A DNA stretch of 7,126 nucleotides, from the NCBI GenBank assembly GCA_913062745.1, contig CAJXXJ010000188.1, positions 1-7,126 of the forward strand, given 5' to 3'. The DNA is from an uncultured Phaeodactylibacter sp. Lineage in GTDB: Bacteria > Bacteroidota > Bacteroidia > Chitinophagales > Saprospiraceae. This document shows, in pieces, positions 1 to 6,450 of this stretch. The position numbers and the translations under genes were made by a program. The notes under the pieces are model-generated. The model ran no database searches and was not told the DNA's origin. It was given only the letters and a program-made list of their open reading frames with translations. Position 1 is the first letter of the stretch; each line of letters opens with the position of its first letter.

Positions 1-426
1 CGCCGCTACGAGGAGATCGGTCGGGTCGCCGGTGCCGGCACCACGCAGGAGGCACAGGATTATCAGTTTACGCACTACGAGCCCGGCCCCGGGCTGAATT
101 ATTACCGCCTGCGGCAGGTAGACTACGACGGGCAGTACGAGTACCACGGCCCGGTGAGCCTGCGCTTCGGTGAGGCAGCTACGGAGCTGGAGGTATTCCC
201 TACGGTGGTAGCGGAAGAGCTGGGCCTGCGCTACAACGGGCAGCTGCGGCCCGGTGCTGTGCTGCATCTGCATGCCGCGGACGGGCAATTGCTGCGCCGG
301 GTGCCTATGCCGGTCGGCACGGCTGCATCCCTGCAGCTGTCGGTGGCAGACCTGCCCGCCGGCTTGTACCTCCTCCGCCTGCAGAACGGGCGGGAGCTGA
401 GCACTGCCCGCTTTGTGAAGCAGTAA
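1..426 (+). CDS. T9SS-secreted protein, C-terminal part (5' end outside the window)
   Basis: The reading frame is open from the first base and ends with TAA at 424-426, giving 141 visible residues, so only the C-terminus of a larger exported protein is here. Visible residues 1-57 are the second half of a fibronectin-III-like domain, with the GLNYYRLRQVDYDG segment typical of Bacteroidota cargo proteins. Residues from about 63 form a type A sorting domain: LEVFPTVV at its start (where many family members have PNP), a DGQLL turn, then LPAGLYLLRLQNG and a short basic end, FVKQ. Such domains direct transport across the outer membrane by the type IX secretion system and are then usually removed or used for surface attachment. 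The visible part closely matches the C-terminus of the next gene. What the missing N-terminal part does cannot be judged from this window. Confidence 0.9.
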   Translation, partial: RRYEEIGRVAGAGTTQEAQDYQFTHYEPGPGLNYYRLRQVDYDGQYEYHGPVSLRFGEAATELEVFPTVVAEELGLRYNGQLRPGAVLHLHAADGQLLRRVPMPVGTAASLQLSVADLPAGLYLLRLQNGRELSTARFVKQ

Positions 427-432
427 CCGCAA

Positions 433-485
433 AGCCTGAAAAGTGCGCGGGAGCCGGTGTCCGGCCGGCTCCCACGCCCCAGGCT
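433..485 (+). terminator. Hairpin terminator after the first cargo gene
   Basis: A perfect 9-bp stem GGGAGCCGG (449-457) pairs with CCGGCTCCC (465-473) around a 7-nt loop. It is extended by GCG/CGC (445-447 with 475-477) across one C-A mismatch, and by AGCCTG/CAGGCT (433-438 with 480-485) at the base. A T-rich stretch, GTTATTTAATCTT, follows immediately. It begins 6 bp after the stop codon and precedes a new gene, which fits an intrinsic terminator separating the two cargo genes. The T tract is interrupted by A and C, so termination may be partial. Confidence 0.7.
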
Positions 486-496
486 GTTATTTAATC

Positions 497-530
497 TTGA
501 TTTAACATTGTTTTCGGGTATAAGTGTTTG
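497..530 (+). promoter_or_regulatory. Weak candidate promoter for the 1133-residue cargo gene
   Basis: In the AT-rich stretch between the terminator and the ATG at 581 there is TTG at 497-499 and TATAAGTGTTTG ending at 530. This roughly resembles the Bacteroidota pattern of a TTG -33 element and a TAnnTTTG -7 element, but the -7 match is imperfect (TA and TTTG are separated by 4 bases, not 2). An alternative -7-like TATATTG lies at 539-545. Only the location and base composition favour a promoter here. Confidence 0.2.
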
Positions 531-580
531 CGCCGTAGTATATTGTAGTTGGATAAACAATACACTAAACACTCAGAACA

Positions 581-3500
581 ATGCTTACCCCTCGTTACCT
601 GTTAGCCGCGGCCGGGCTATGCCTGTCTTGGGAGAATTACCTCGCAGTCTCCAAAAATAAAACAGCTCTTAACAGTGCCGCTACGCTCCTGAAAACAGCC
701 CTTATCCTGCTCCTGTCCGCAACCTTCGCCTCCCCGGGCAGCGCACAAACCAATCTCATCAATTTTGACGTAGCTGGAAACTGGACGGCGGGATCGGGTG
801 CAATCAACAGTTACCAAACTGACCACGTCTACGCAGACGCCAATATGACTTTTACCGGCGGGCCTGCATTGAGGGAAACCAGCAGCAGTCAGGATGGCTT
901 TTCCGGGGCACTGGGCACTTACGCCTGGAGGCTGCAGGATAACAGCAGCGTGGTCTGGACGGCTACGTACAATCCCGCTCTGGGCGCGAATGAATTTTTC
1001 AGCGAATTCGGTTTTGCCGCCCGCCGCTGGGATGGCAGCCCTTCCCCGGATTTCCTGGTAGAGTACAGCTTTAACGGGGGCAGCAGCTATACCGTAGCTA
1101 CCAGTATCGGCAACAACGGGGTGATCGATAACTCCGCTTTGGGCAACACCTCTGACTGGTCCACTTTCACGCAAGTGGTCAACAGCCCGAATGCCCTGGC
1201 TGCCGGTGACTTTATCGTCCGGATATCCGCGCAAGGTAGTACAGAGCGGCTCATGATTGATGACTTTTTTTACACCATATCTACAGGTTCTACTCCTGCC
1301 TGCAACCTCGCCGCCTCCGGCCTCGCCAACCTCATCTGCGACGACAACGGCACTCCCGGCGACCCCACCGACGACCGCTTCTCCTTTAGCCTGGAGCCCA
1401 ATGGCAGCAACCTGGGGGGCGGCTACACCGTCACCGGCACGAATGTAACGCCGGCCGGTGGTACCTACGGCGTACCCACTTTTTTCCTCACCGACCCGGG
1501 TACTGCCGGAGCAGGCGACTTGAATATCACCATCGTGGACGGTACGGACCCCAACTGTACCTTTGCGGAAACGCTTACGGACCCCGGCACCTGCTCCCCC
1601 AATTGCAATCTGGTGGACGCCGGCCTGGCCAACATACAGTGCAACAGCAACGGTACACCCAACAACCCTAATGATGACTTTTTCACCTTTGAGCTGGACC
1701 CCACAGGCTTCAACCTTACCGGAAACTACACGCTTACCGGCGGACCGGTCTCTCCGGGAGGCGCTAACTACGGTAGCCCCGCCACTTTCACCACCGCGGC
1801 AGGTACCGCCGGCGCAGGCGACCTGCTGCTGACGATCACGGACGCAAGCGGAGGGGGCTGCACATTGCCGGTCACGGTAACCGACCCGGGGGCCTGCTCC
1901 GTGCCCAATACCGTTTATTCCCAAAGCAGCGGCTCCTGGACGGGCAGCGGGATTTGGAATTCTCTGCCGGATGGCACAGGCACGAGCGTTACGAATCCCG
2001 ATAATCCCGGCATCAGCGTGATCGTCCAGCCCGGGCATACCATCGAAATGGCAAGCGGAGGGCCTTCCGTAAATAATCTGGAAGTGCAGCCCGGAGCTAC
2101 CCTAATCGCCGGCGGCGGCAGCAATGAATACGTGCAGGTGTACGGAAGCAGCGTGGTAGTAGACGGCGCAATGGGCGCAATCGGAGACGGCATGAGCCTG
2201 GATATCAACGGGCCAGCCTGCACGATCTCCGGCAACGGAAGCATACAGCTCTCCCGCTTACGCAAAGATAGTGATACCGGGGGCGCGGCCACCACCAACC
2301 TCACTATCGCTACCGATGTGACACTAACCTGGTCCTCCACTGCCGCATTGTACAATATTGGTACTCCGAGCCAGAGCACCCCTACCTTCTTCAATGTGAC
2401 GATTGGTCCCGGCACTACCGTCACCCTTACCGGCGGTGATGTATCTATGGATGGCCTCGACGGGAGCAATAATACCGCTAACGCCGGCACCCTCACCATC
2501 AACGGGGAGCTTATTCTGCAATCCGGTGATTTGTACGTCACTACCGATAACAACAGTGCCGGAGTCACCTACAACGTCAATGGCAAGCTCACGGTGGGCG
2601 GACAGGTCATCGGCAATGCCAATAACGGCAGCAACCCCTCCGTCGCCAGCCTGAATGTAGCCGGAGAATTGGAGCTGACCGGGCCGGGCAATGTATTTGC
2701 AGGCATCGACGGCACGCGCGATGCATTTAACTTCCTGGCCGGCTCGCTTACCACCTATTCGGGGCCGGGCGGGCAGGTCGTGGAGTCCGCTTTCGACTAT
2801 GCCAGCCTGACGATTGCCGGTAGCGGGGACAAAGAACTGAACGGCGGCACTACGCTTTCGGAAGTGCTCACCTTCTCCAATGCCCGCATCGATGCTCAAA
2901 ACTTCGTGCTACACATCGATAACGACGATGCCAATGCGGTAGCCGGAGGAAACACCAACGGCTACCTCTACGGCGGGGGGCTGCGCCGCAATGTCATCGA
3001 CCAGGAATCCTATCCATTTCCTGTGGGCAGCAGCCTGCCGCAGGGCTATCAGAACGTGATTCTGTTTTTTGACAACACGGGCGGGGTCAATCAGATCGAT
3101 GCCAGCTTCAGCAGCAGCCTGCCTCCTTCCGTTTCGGTAGACGACGGGGGCAATACCTATACCGAACTGCTGGATAATGGCGTATGGAACATCACACCCG
3201 TGGGGCCGGGCTCCTTCGCAGGGCAATACGATATCACGCTGGCCGGGCGGGTGTACAGCAACTTTCGAAACCCCTGCGCCTGTATCAAGTCCGTCGGTGG
3301 TGTCTGGACGGGGGTAAGCCCGAGCGGGGTTTCCCTGCCTTGCTCAGAAAGCGGCGGAGTCGTGTCGGTTACCCGAAATGACATAACCAGCTTTTCCGAA
3401 TTCGGCATTGGGGTCAACGGCACGCCCAGTGCGCCTTTGCCCATCACGCTCCAATCCTTCACCGCCAGTGCCCGGGGCAGCCAAACGCTGCTGCAGTGGC

Positions 3501-3982
3501 GTACTGCTACCGAGCTCAATAACGACTACATGGCCGTAGAGCACAGCACCGATGGCCGCCGCTACGAAGAAATCGGCCGGGTAATGGGCGCCGGCACGAC
3601 ACAGCAGGCGCAGGATTACCGCTTTACCCACGGGGCACCCGCAGCGGGCCTCAACTACTACCGCTTGCGGCAGGTGGACTACGATGGGCAATATGAGTAC
3701 CACGGCCCGGTATCGGTACGCTTTGGACAGGCAGCGGGTGGGCTGAAATTGTTCCCAACGGTGGTATCGGGTGAACAGCTGAACGTGCAGTACGAAGGGC
3801 AATTGCAGCCCGGAGCAAGCGTGGAAGTTTTCACCCTGCAGGGCGAGTTATTGCTCCGCTACCCTTTCGGGCAGTCCACTGACTTTTTCCGGATGGATGT
3901 ATCCGCACTGCCCGCCGGCATGTATCTGCTGCAGCTGCAAAACGGGCGTAGCCGGGAGAGCGCGCGATTCGTCCGGCAGTAA
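581..3982 (+). CDS. Large T9SS cargo protein with twin cysteine repeats and beta-solenoid region
   Basis: This is a 1133-residue exported surface or secreted protein of unknown specific function. ATG 581 is the only in-frame ATG before residue 89. The signal peptide is unusually late, with a hydrophobic core at about 36-50 and likely cleavage near GSA/Q at 55-56. Residues 57-235 resemble a jelly-roll domain. Residues 241-341 and 342-442 are two tandem repeats, each with four cysteines and an acidic NGTPxxPxDDxF motif that could bind calcium. Residues 444-780 are Gly/Asn/Thr-rich short strands opening with a G8-like segment (SGSWTGSGIW, then VQPGHTI and VQPGATL), suggesting a right-handed beta-solenoid. 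A segment with YPFPVG at 811 leads to an FnIII-like domain (953-1048). The end (1055-1133) is a type A sorting domain with LKLFPTVV and LPAGMYLLQLQNG. The gene stands alone between a terminator and a 254-bp gap. Adhesin or polysaccharide binding is only an inference. Confidence 0.93.
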   Translation: MLTPRYLLAAAGLCLSWENYLAVSKNKTALNSAATLLKTALILLLSATFASPGSAQTNLINFDVAGNWTAGSGAINSYQTDHVYADANMTFTGGPALRETSSSQDGFSGALGTYAWRLQDNSSVVWTATYNPALGANEFFSEFGFAARRWDGSPSPDFLVEYSFNGGSSYTVATSIGNNGVIDNSALGNTSDWSTFTQVVNSPNALAAGDFIVRISAQGSTERLMIDDFFYTISTGSTPACNLAASGLANLICDDNGTPGDPTDDRFSFSLEPNGSNLGGGYTVTGTNVTPAGGTYGVPTFFLTDPGTAGAGDLNITIVDGTDPNCTFAETLTDPGTCSPNCNLVDAGLANIQCNSNGTPNNPNDDFFTFELDPTGFNLTGNYTLTGGPVSPGGANYGSPATFTTAAGTAGAGDLLLTITDASGGGCTLPVTVTDPGACSVPNTVYSQSSGSWTGSGIWNSLPDGTGTSVTNPDNPGISVIVQPGHTIEMASGGPSVNNLEVQPGATLIAGGGSNEYVQVYGSSVVVDGAMGAIGDGMSLDINGPACTISGNGSIQLSRLRKDSDTGGAATTNLTIATDVTLTWSSTAALYNIGTPSQSTPTFFNVTIGPGTTVTLTGGDVSMDGLDGSNNTANAGTLTINGELILQSGDLYVTTDNNSAGVTYNVNGKLTVGGQVIGNANNGSNPSVASLNVAGELELTGPGNVFAGIDGTRDAFNFLAGSLTTYSGPGGQVVESAFDYASLTIAGSGDKELNGGTTLSEVLTFSNARIDAQNFVLHIDNDDANAVAGGNTNGYLYGGGLRRNVIDQESYPFPVGSSLPQGYQNVILFFDNTGGVNQIDASFSSSLPPSVSVDDGGNTYTELLDNGVWNITPVGPGSFAGQYDITLAGRVYSNFRNPCACIKSVGGVWTGVSPSGVSLPCSESGGVVSVTRNDITSFSEFGIGVNGTPSAPLPITLQSFTASARGSQTLLQWRTATELNNDYMAVEHSTDGRRYEEIGRVMGAGTTQQAQDYRFTHGAPAAGLNYYRLRQVDYDGQYEYHGPVSVRFGQAAGGLKLFPTVVSGEQLNVQYEGQLQPGASVEVFTLQGELLLRYPFGQSTDFFRMDVSALPAGMYLLQLQNGRSRESARFVRQ
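1301..1906 (+). repeat. Two tandem 303-bp coding repeats (101 residues each)
   Basis: Unit 1 is 1301-1603 (residues 241-341) and unit 2 is 1604-1906 (residues 342-442). Aligned without any gap they share 55 of 101 residues by my hand count. The four cysteines fall at the same places in both: 241, 253, 326, 338 and 342, 354, 427, 439. Conserved blocks are GLAN, NGTPxxPxDD, GTAGAGDL and TDPGxC. The equal cysteine spacing suggests two disulfide-stabilised beta-sandwich modules that arose by internal duplication. Confidence 0.85.
3557..3982 (+). repeat. C-terminal module shared with the preceding gene (copy of 1-426)
   Basis: The last 426 bp of this gene correspond to the last 426 bp of the upstream gene. 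In the first 57 residues 49 are identical with no gap. The sorting-domain part is more diverged and contains one-residue compensating indels. Many of the DNA differences in the first part are at third codon positions, so this is an old, selected duplication and not a recent copy. The similarity stops at the stop codons, since the 3' flanks differ. Confidence 0.85.
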
Positions 3983-4236
3983 GGCAAGACTGTGTTTTTG
4001 GGGGTTTTATTTTTCCTTCCGGTACCGCAAGGAAGGGGCTTCGTCATGCTTGCGCAAAAAAAGTAAGTGCGCCGGGCAGTGACGGCTACCTGCCAAAGGC
4101 GTCAAAACTAAACATCGGATAGGAAAAAGTTTTATTATTGTATATGGTGTGCGGAAAAGCGGTCGCCTGAACAGATTACACAGCCTTTTGCACATCGGTC
4201 ATGCTCTATTACCTTCATTACCAAAAAACACACACT
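3983..4236. other. Gene-free stretch between cargo gene and barrel gene
   Basis: No convincing gene is seen in these 254 bp. The stretch holds T-rich runs at 3994-4014, a small inverted repeat CCTTCC/GGAAGG (4015-4020 with 4031-4036) and two short inverted repeats, GGCAG/CTGCC (4075-4079 with 4090-4094) and TGACG/CGTCA (4080-4084 with 4100-4104). None of these hairpins is followed by a T tract, so no terminator is called. The last part (about 4131-4236) is AT-rich and probably holds the promoter and leader of the barrel gene. Confidence 0.6.
4133..4140 (+). promoter_or_regulatory. Candidate -7 promoter element of the barrel gene
   Basis: TATTATTG differs at one position from the Bacteroidota -7 consensus TAnnTTTG and lies in the AT-rich part of the gap. 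It would give a leader of about 90 nt before the ATG at 4237. No TTTG or TTG is found at the expected -33 distance, so support is limited. Confidence 0.25.
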
Positions 4237-4941
4237 ATGAAAAAGAGCCTTTTACTTGCCACGCTTCTCTTGTGTTCCACTTTCTACATTTTCGCGCAGA
4301 CGAGCTCAGAAGCCGGGCTGTTTATAGGCGTTGCGAACTACATGGGCGACCTGGCCCCGAAACCCATCGCCGCCAATGAGACCCAACTGGCATTCGGCGG
4401 TCAATACCGCTACATGGTCCATCCCAAAATTGGCATCAAAGGGTCTGTTTCTTTTGCCAAAATAAGCGGAGCAGACGCTAATAAGCCAACAAGCTCCCCG
4501 GATATGAACCGCCGGGACTGGGAAATGGAAGCCGGTATTCTGGAAGTCGCTATTCAGGGCGAATATCACTTTCTCGGGCAGTCGCGCTTCAACAACGCCG
4601 GCCTGTACAACCGTCAGGCTTCTCCCTACATCGGGTTGGGCCTGGGCCTGACTTTCGGGGATGCAGAGGTGGATACCAACGGCAGTAACAGCGCTCGTTT
4701 TCCGGAAGCCGACGACACCTCTTCTTTTATCGTATTCCCGGTTACGCTGGGTATCCGCTTTGATATTACAGAGTCGCTGATCATGTCCGGTGAGTTCGGG
4801 CTGCGTGCTACCCTGAGCGACTACCTCGACGGCATCAGCGTCAACGGCAACCCGGATGCAAACGATCACTACTTCCTGGCAGGCGTTTCCGTGCTGTACC
4901 TGATCAATGCAGATTACGGCGCTTCCGCTACCGGATACTGA
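4237..4941 (+). CDS. DUF6089-like outer-membrane beta-barrel protein
   Basis: This 234-residue protein probably forms a small beta-barrel in the outer membrane. The start is ATG 4237, since it gives a classic signal peptide: MKK, a hydrophobic core, and IFA/Q cleavage at about residue 20. An upstream in-frame ATG at 4201 would add 12 polar residues before the signal and is unlikely. The leader before 4237 is A-rich with no Shine-Dalgarno, as is usual in this phylum. After the signal, AGLFIGVANYMGDLAPK matches the family opening (SxYxGDL). Later landmarks are RRDWEMEAGILEVAIQGEY, SPYIGLGLGL, FPVTLGIRFDI and YLDGIS, and alternating hydrophobic strands run to an aromatic last residue (Tyr). Family members are often annotated as porin-like or DUF6089 proteins, and no substrate is known. 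It sits among surface-protein genes, but nothing ties it to them beyond that. Confidence 0.88.
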   Translation: MKKSLLLATLLLCSTFYIFAQTSSEAGLFIGVANYMGDLAPKPIAANETQLAFGGQYRYMVHPKIGIKGSVSFAKISGADANKPTSSPDMNRRDWEMEAGILEVAIQGEYHFLGQSRFNNAGLYNRQASPYIGLGLGLTFGDAEVDTNGSNSARFPEADDTSSFIVFPVTLGIRFDITESLIMSGEFGLRATLSDYLDGISVNGNPDANDHYFLAGVSVLYLINADYGASATGY

Positions 4942-5022
4942 TACACCGTCTTTTTGGGCAAGTATTTTGGTGGTCTGGCACAAATTGCATAATTTTTCAT
5001 GTGAAACCAATCCCTGTTTACC

Positions 5023-5778
5023 ATGAAGTCAGTCACCCTGTACGCAGTCAGCTTCTTCGTGTTGTTCGGTATTCAGCCGACAGCACCCGGCACACCCTCT
5101 TTCCTGCAGGAAGGCCTGGTGGCCTATTACTCTTTCAACGATTGCTCCGCCCGGGACGAAACCGGCTACGGCTCCGACGGCATCACCTACGGGAATATCG
5201 GGTGCTGGTGCGGGGTGGAGGACGATGGGCTGCTGCTCGACGGGATTGATGACTACATTGAATTTCAGGGGCGGGTCAATCAGTACTTTACCACCTCTGA
5301 TTTCACCATCAGCTTTTATTTCAGGCCGGAGCAGTATTTGGTATTCCGGCAGAGCCTGCTGTCCAAGCGGCAGGAGTGCGAGGAATTTACAATGCTGGAC
5401 CTCTTGCTCGACATGAGCAGTCAGGAAGTCCGCACCGAATTTCACGAAACGCCGGATAAGTTCTTTCCCGGGCTTACGCCTGCCCTCGACACAACCGCCT
5501 GGGTCCACTTTGCGCTTACGCGGGAAGGTACCCGGGCGTTTACCTATATCAACGGCCACCTGGCCCGCAAGGGGTTCCGCTGCAGCGGAGTAGACATCAG
5601 CAACGAAGCGCCGCTTTCCTTTGGCAACAGCCCCTGCGTGCAGTCCGGCAACGCCCGCCGTTTCAAAGGCGTATTGGATGAGTTGCGGGTATACGACCGG
5701 GCATTGCCTCCGGAGGAAATCTGGCAGCTTTACCGGCAGTATCCGGTGGAAAACGCACAGATGGACTGCATGACTTAG
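5023..5778 (+). CDS. Exported LamG (concanavalin A-like) domain protein without a sorting domain
   Basis: The 251-residue product begins with a basic and hydrophobic signal-like segment (residues 1-17), with cleavage perhaps near 23-26. Residues 29-237 form one complete laminin-G-like jelly roll: GLVAYYSFND at the start, DDGLLLDGIDDYIEF, FTISFYFRP, WVHFALTREG, YINGHLARKG, and the closing KGVLDELRVYDRALPPEEIWQLY. Such domains commonly bind glycans or proteins. Seven cysteines (41, 61, 63, 119, 187, 205, 249) suggest disulfides and an extracytoplasmic place. Many Bacteroidota proteins with this domain carry a T9SS sorting domain afterwards, but here the chain ends 14 residues after the domain (PVENAQMDCMT). 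It may be periplasmic, or secreted another way, or a shortened version. ATG 5023 is chosen because an in-frame ATG at 4999 is followed at once by a stop. The gap from the barrel gene is 81 bp. Confidence 0.85.
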   Translation: MKSVTLYAVSFFVLFGIQPTAPGTPSFLQEGLVAYYSFNDCSARDETGYGSDGITYGNIGCWCGVEDDGLLLDGIDDYIEFQGRVNQYFTTSDFTISFYFRPEQYLVFRQSLLSKRQECEEFTMLDLLLDMSSQEVRTEFHETPDKFFPGLTPALDTTAWVHFALTREGTRAFTYINGHLARKGFRCSGVDISNEAPLSFGNSPCVQSGNARRFKGVLDELRVYDRALPPEEIWQLYRQYPVENAQMDCMT

Positions 5779-5792
5779 GGCTTGAGCCACTA
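5776..5792. terminator. Small bulged hairpin between convergent genes, weak terminator candidate
   Basis: TAGGGC (5776-5781) can pair with GCC, a bulged A, and CTA (5786-5792) around a TTGA loop. The left arm is the stop codon of the LamG gene and the right arm contains the TAG stop of the possible small minus-strand ORF. No real T tract follows on either strand, so any terminator function is uncertain. Confidence 0.25.
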
Positions 5793-5879
5793 GTATTTGC
5801 GGAAGCGCCAGTGCTGTTGCAGCAGCAAACAACTGCCGTAGTAAACCAGCCGTGCCAGCCGCATGATTTTCTGTACCAT
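5790..5879 (-). CDS. Possible 29-residue small protein downstream of the COQ4-family gene
   Basis: On the minus strand an ATG at 5879-5877 opens a 29-codon frame ending in TAG at 5792-5790. The product starts MVQKIMRLARLVYYGSCLLL and ends QQHWRFRKY, with basic residues flanking a short hydrophobic centre, so it could be amphipathic or membrane-associated. It starts 3 bp after the TAA of the COQ4-family gene and is in the same frame (TAA TCA ATG). It could therefore be a coupled small gene, or the remains of a longer COQ4-family C-terminus split by a nonsense codon. Codons (CTG, CGG, CGC, TAC, GGC) look like those of its neighbours. It ends 11 bp from the convergent LamG stop, so it neatly fills the gap. 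I do not recognise the sequence. Its short length means that chance cannot be excluded. Confidence 0.35.
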   Translation of the reverse strand: MVQKIMRLARLVYYGSCLLLQQHWRFRKY

Positions 5880-5882
5880 TGA

Positions 5883-6410
5883 TTATCGTTTTTGCAGAAC
5901 GCGTTGTGAGCCTGCCTCAAGCCCGGTCATCTGCCGCAGCAGGCTGACCGGCTCAGATAGTAAGTACTCAAATTGCCAGTGCCAGAAGGGACGGGCGCAC
6001 TGCCCGCGCTGGTATGCTTCCGCAAATGCGCCCCAGTATTCCGGAAAAAACAAAGCAGCCATCAACGAAGAGGCTATAGTGGGTACAGAGCGCTTGCCGT
6101 TGCCGAGCAGGCAGAACACCAACTGGCCTTCCTCCTGTATTGCTGTGCCGTACCCCAACAAAACATGAAAAACATCGTGGCGCTCGTAACCATCCATCAT
6201 CTGTATTTGCTCCCTTTCGTAAAAGTCAGCCATACCGCGGCCGAGGCTCCCGGCAGGCCGGCGCTGTAGCTGCTGCAGGCTGATGGCCCAGCCCGGCCGC
6301 CGCAGCGAGGGGCAGGCCTGTACAAACCAGTACACCTTCTTAGCCATCCATTCCAGCAAACGGGCGCGCAACCCGTAAGTTCTTTCCAATGCTATTTCAT
6401 GTATCATCAT
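5883..6410 (-). CDS. COQ4-family protein (Bacteroidota type)
   Basis: The 175-residue product matches the COQ4 family (Pfam Coq4). Residues 53-64 (AGSLGRGMADFY) are the family's 'tLG.a.a.fl' segment. The diagnostic metal motif HDxxH-x11-E is intact as H78, D79, H82 and E94 in RHDVFHVLLGYGTAIQEE. LLGNGKRS (101-108), a hydrophobic helix (111-122) and the region RPFWHWQFEYLLSEPVSLLR (140-159) follow. Known COQ4 acts in ubiquinone synthesis, binding metal and lipid and modifying C1 of the ring precursor. Bacteroidota usually make menaquinone, so here the substrate is probably something else and remains unknown. No signal peptide is seen. Two adjacent ATG codons open the gene (6410, 6407), and the first is listed. 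It lies 40 bp after a winged-helix regulator gene on the same strand, and a palindrome plus a -7 element lie directly before it. Confidence 0.82.
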   Translation of the reverse strand: MMIHEIALERTYGLRARLLEWMAKKVYWFVQACPSLRRPGWAISLQQLQRRPAGSLGRGMADFYEREQIQMMDGYERHDVFHVLLGYGTAIQEEGQLVFCLLGNGKRSVPTIASSLMAALFFPEYWGAFAEAYQRGQCARPFWHWQFEYLLSEPVSLLRQMTGLEAGSQRVLQKR

Positions 6411-6432
6411 AAAGTACTTTGAAATTCAAAGT
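6411..6432. promoter_or_regulatory. Palindromic operator candidate before the COQ4-family gene
   Basis: ACTTTGAA (6416-6423), one central A, and TTCAAAGT (6425-6432) form a perfect 17-bp inverted repeat. It overlaps a second perfect 10-bp palindrome AAAGTACTTT (6411-6420), so AAAGT half-sites recur in both directions. The site ends at the base before the ATG at 6410 and covers most of the -7 element of this gene. A dimeric winged-helix protein, such as the one encoded just upstream, would be expected to bind such symmetry and block transcription. The pairing of regulator and site is inferred from position only. Confidence 0.6.
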
Positions 6433-6434
6433 TA
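6427..6434 (-). promoter_or_regulatory. Exact Bacteroidota -7 promoter element
   Basis: Read on the minus strand, 6434-6427 is TAACTTTG, an exact fit to TAnnTTTG. Transcription would start around 6420, leaving a leader of only about 10 nt before ATG 6410. No TTTG/TTG is present at the usual -33 distance, so the promoter may be weak or may need an activator. The COQ4-family gene could also be read through from the upstream pair. Confidence 0.45.
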
Positions 6435-6450
6435 AAGGGTAAAAAAAGAG

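Noticed and set aside
617..2038. 473-codon open frame on the minus strand opposite the large cargo gene
   Set aside because: It lies wholly antisense to a clearly coding domain protein. Its composition (Gly, Ala, Arg, Val-rich with no recognisable domain) is what a GC-rich coding strand gives in the opposite frame.
4015..4036. CCTTCC/GGAAGG hairpin as terminator of the large cargo gene
   Set aside because: The T-rich run is on the wrong side: it precedes the hairpin on the plus strand, and no T tract follows it on either strand.
4007..4195. 62-codon minus-strand ORF in the gap before the barrel gene
   Set aside because: There is no recognisable protein pattern, it has no fitting neighbour on that strand, and it lies in the presumed leader and promoter region of the barrel gene.
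4201..4236. Upstream in-frame ATG adding 12 residues to the barrel protein
   Set aside because: The extra residues (MLYYLHYQKTHT) would precede a perfect MKK signal peptide that starts at 4237.
4306..5010. 234-codon minus-strand frame opposite the barrel gene
   Set aside because: It mirrors the coding frame of a recognisable outer-membrane barrel gene and shows no domain of its own.
5029..5832. 267-codon minus-strand frame starting with a signal-peptide-like stretch (MFAAATALALPQILVAQA)
   Set aside because: It is antisense to the LamG gene over nearly its full length. The LamG frame has a complete recognisable domain and the antisense product has none. The signal-like start is a chance effect.
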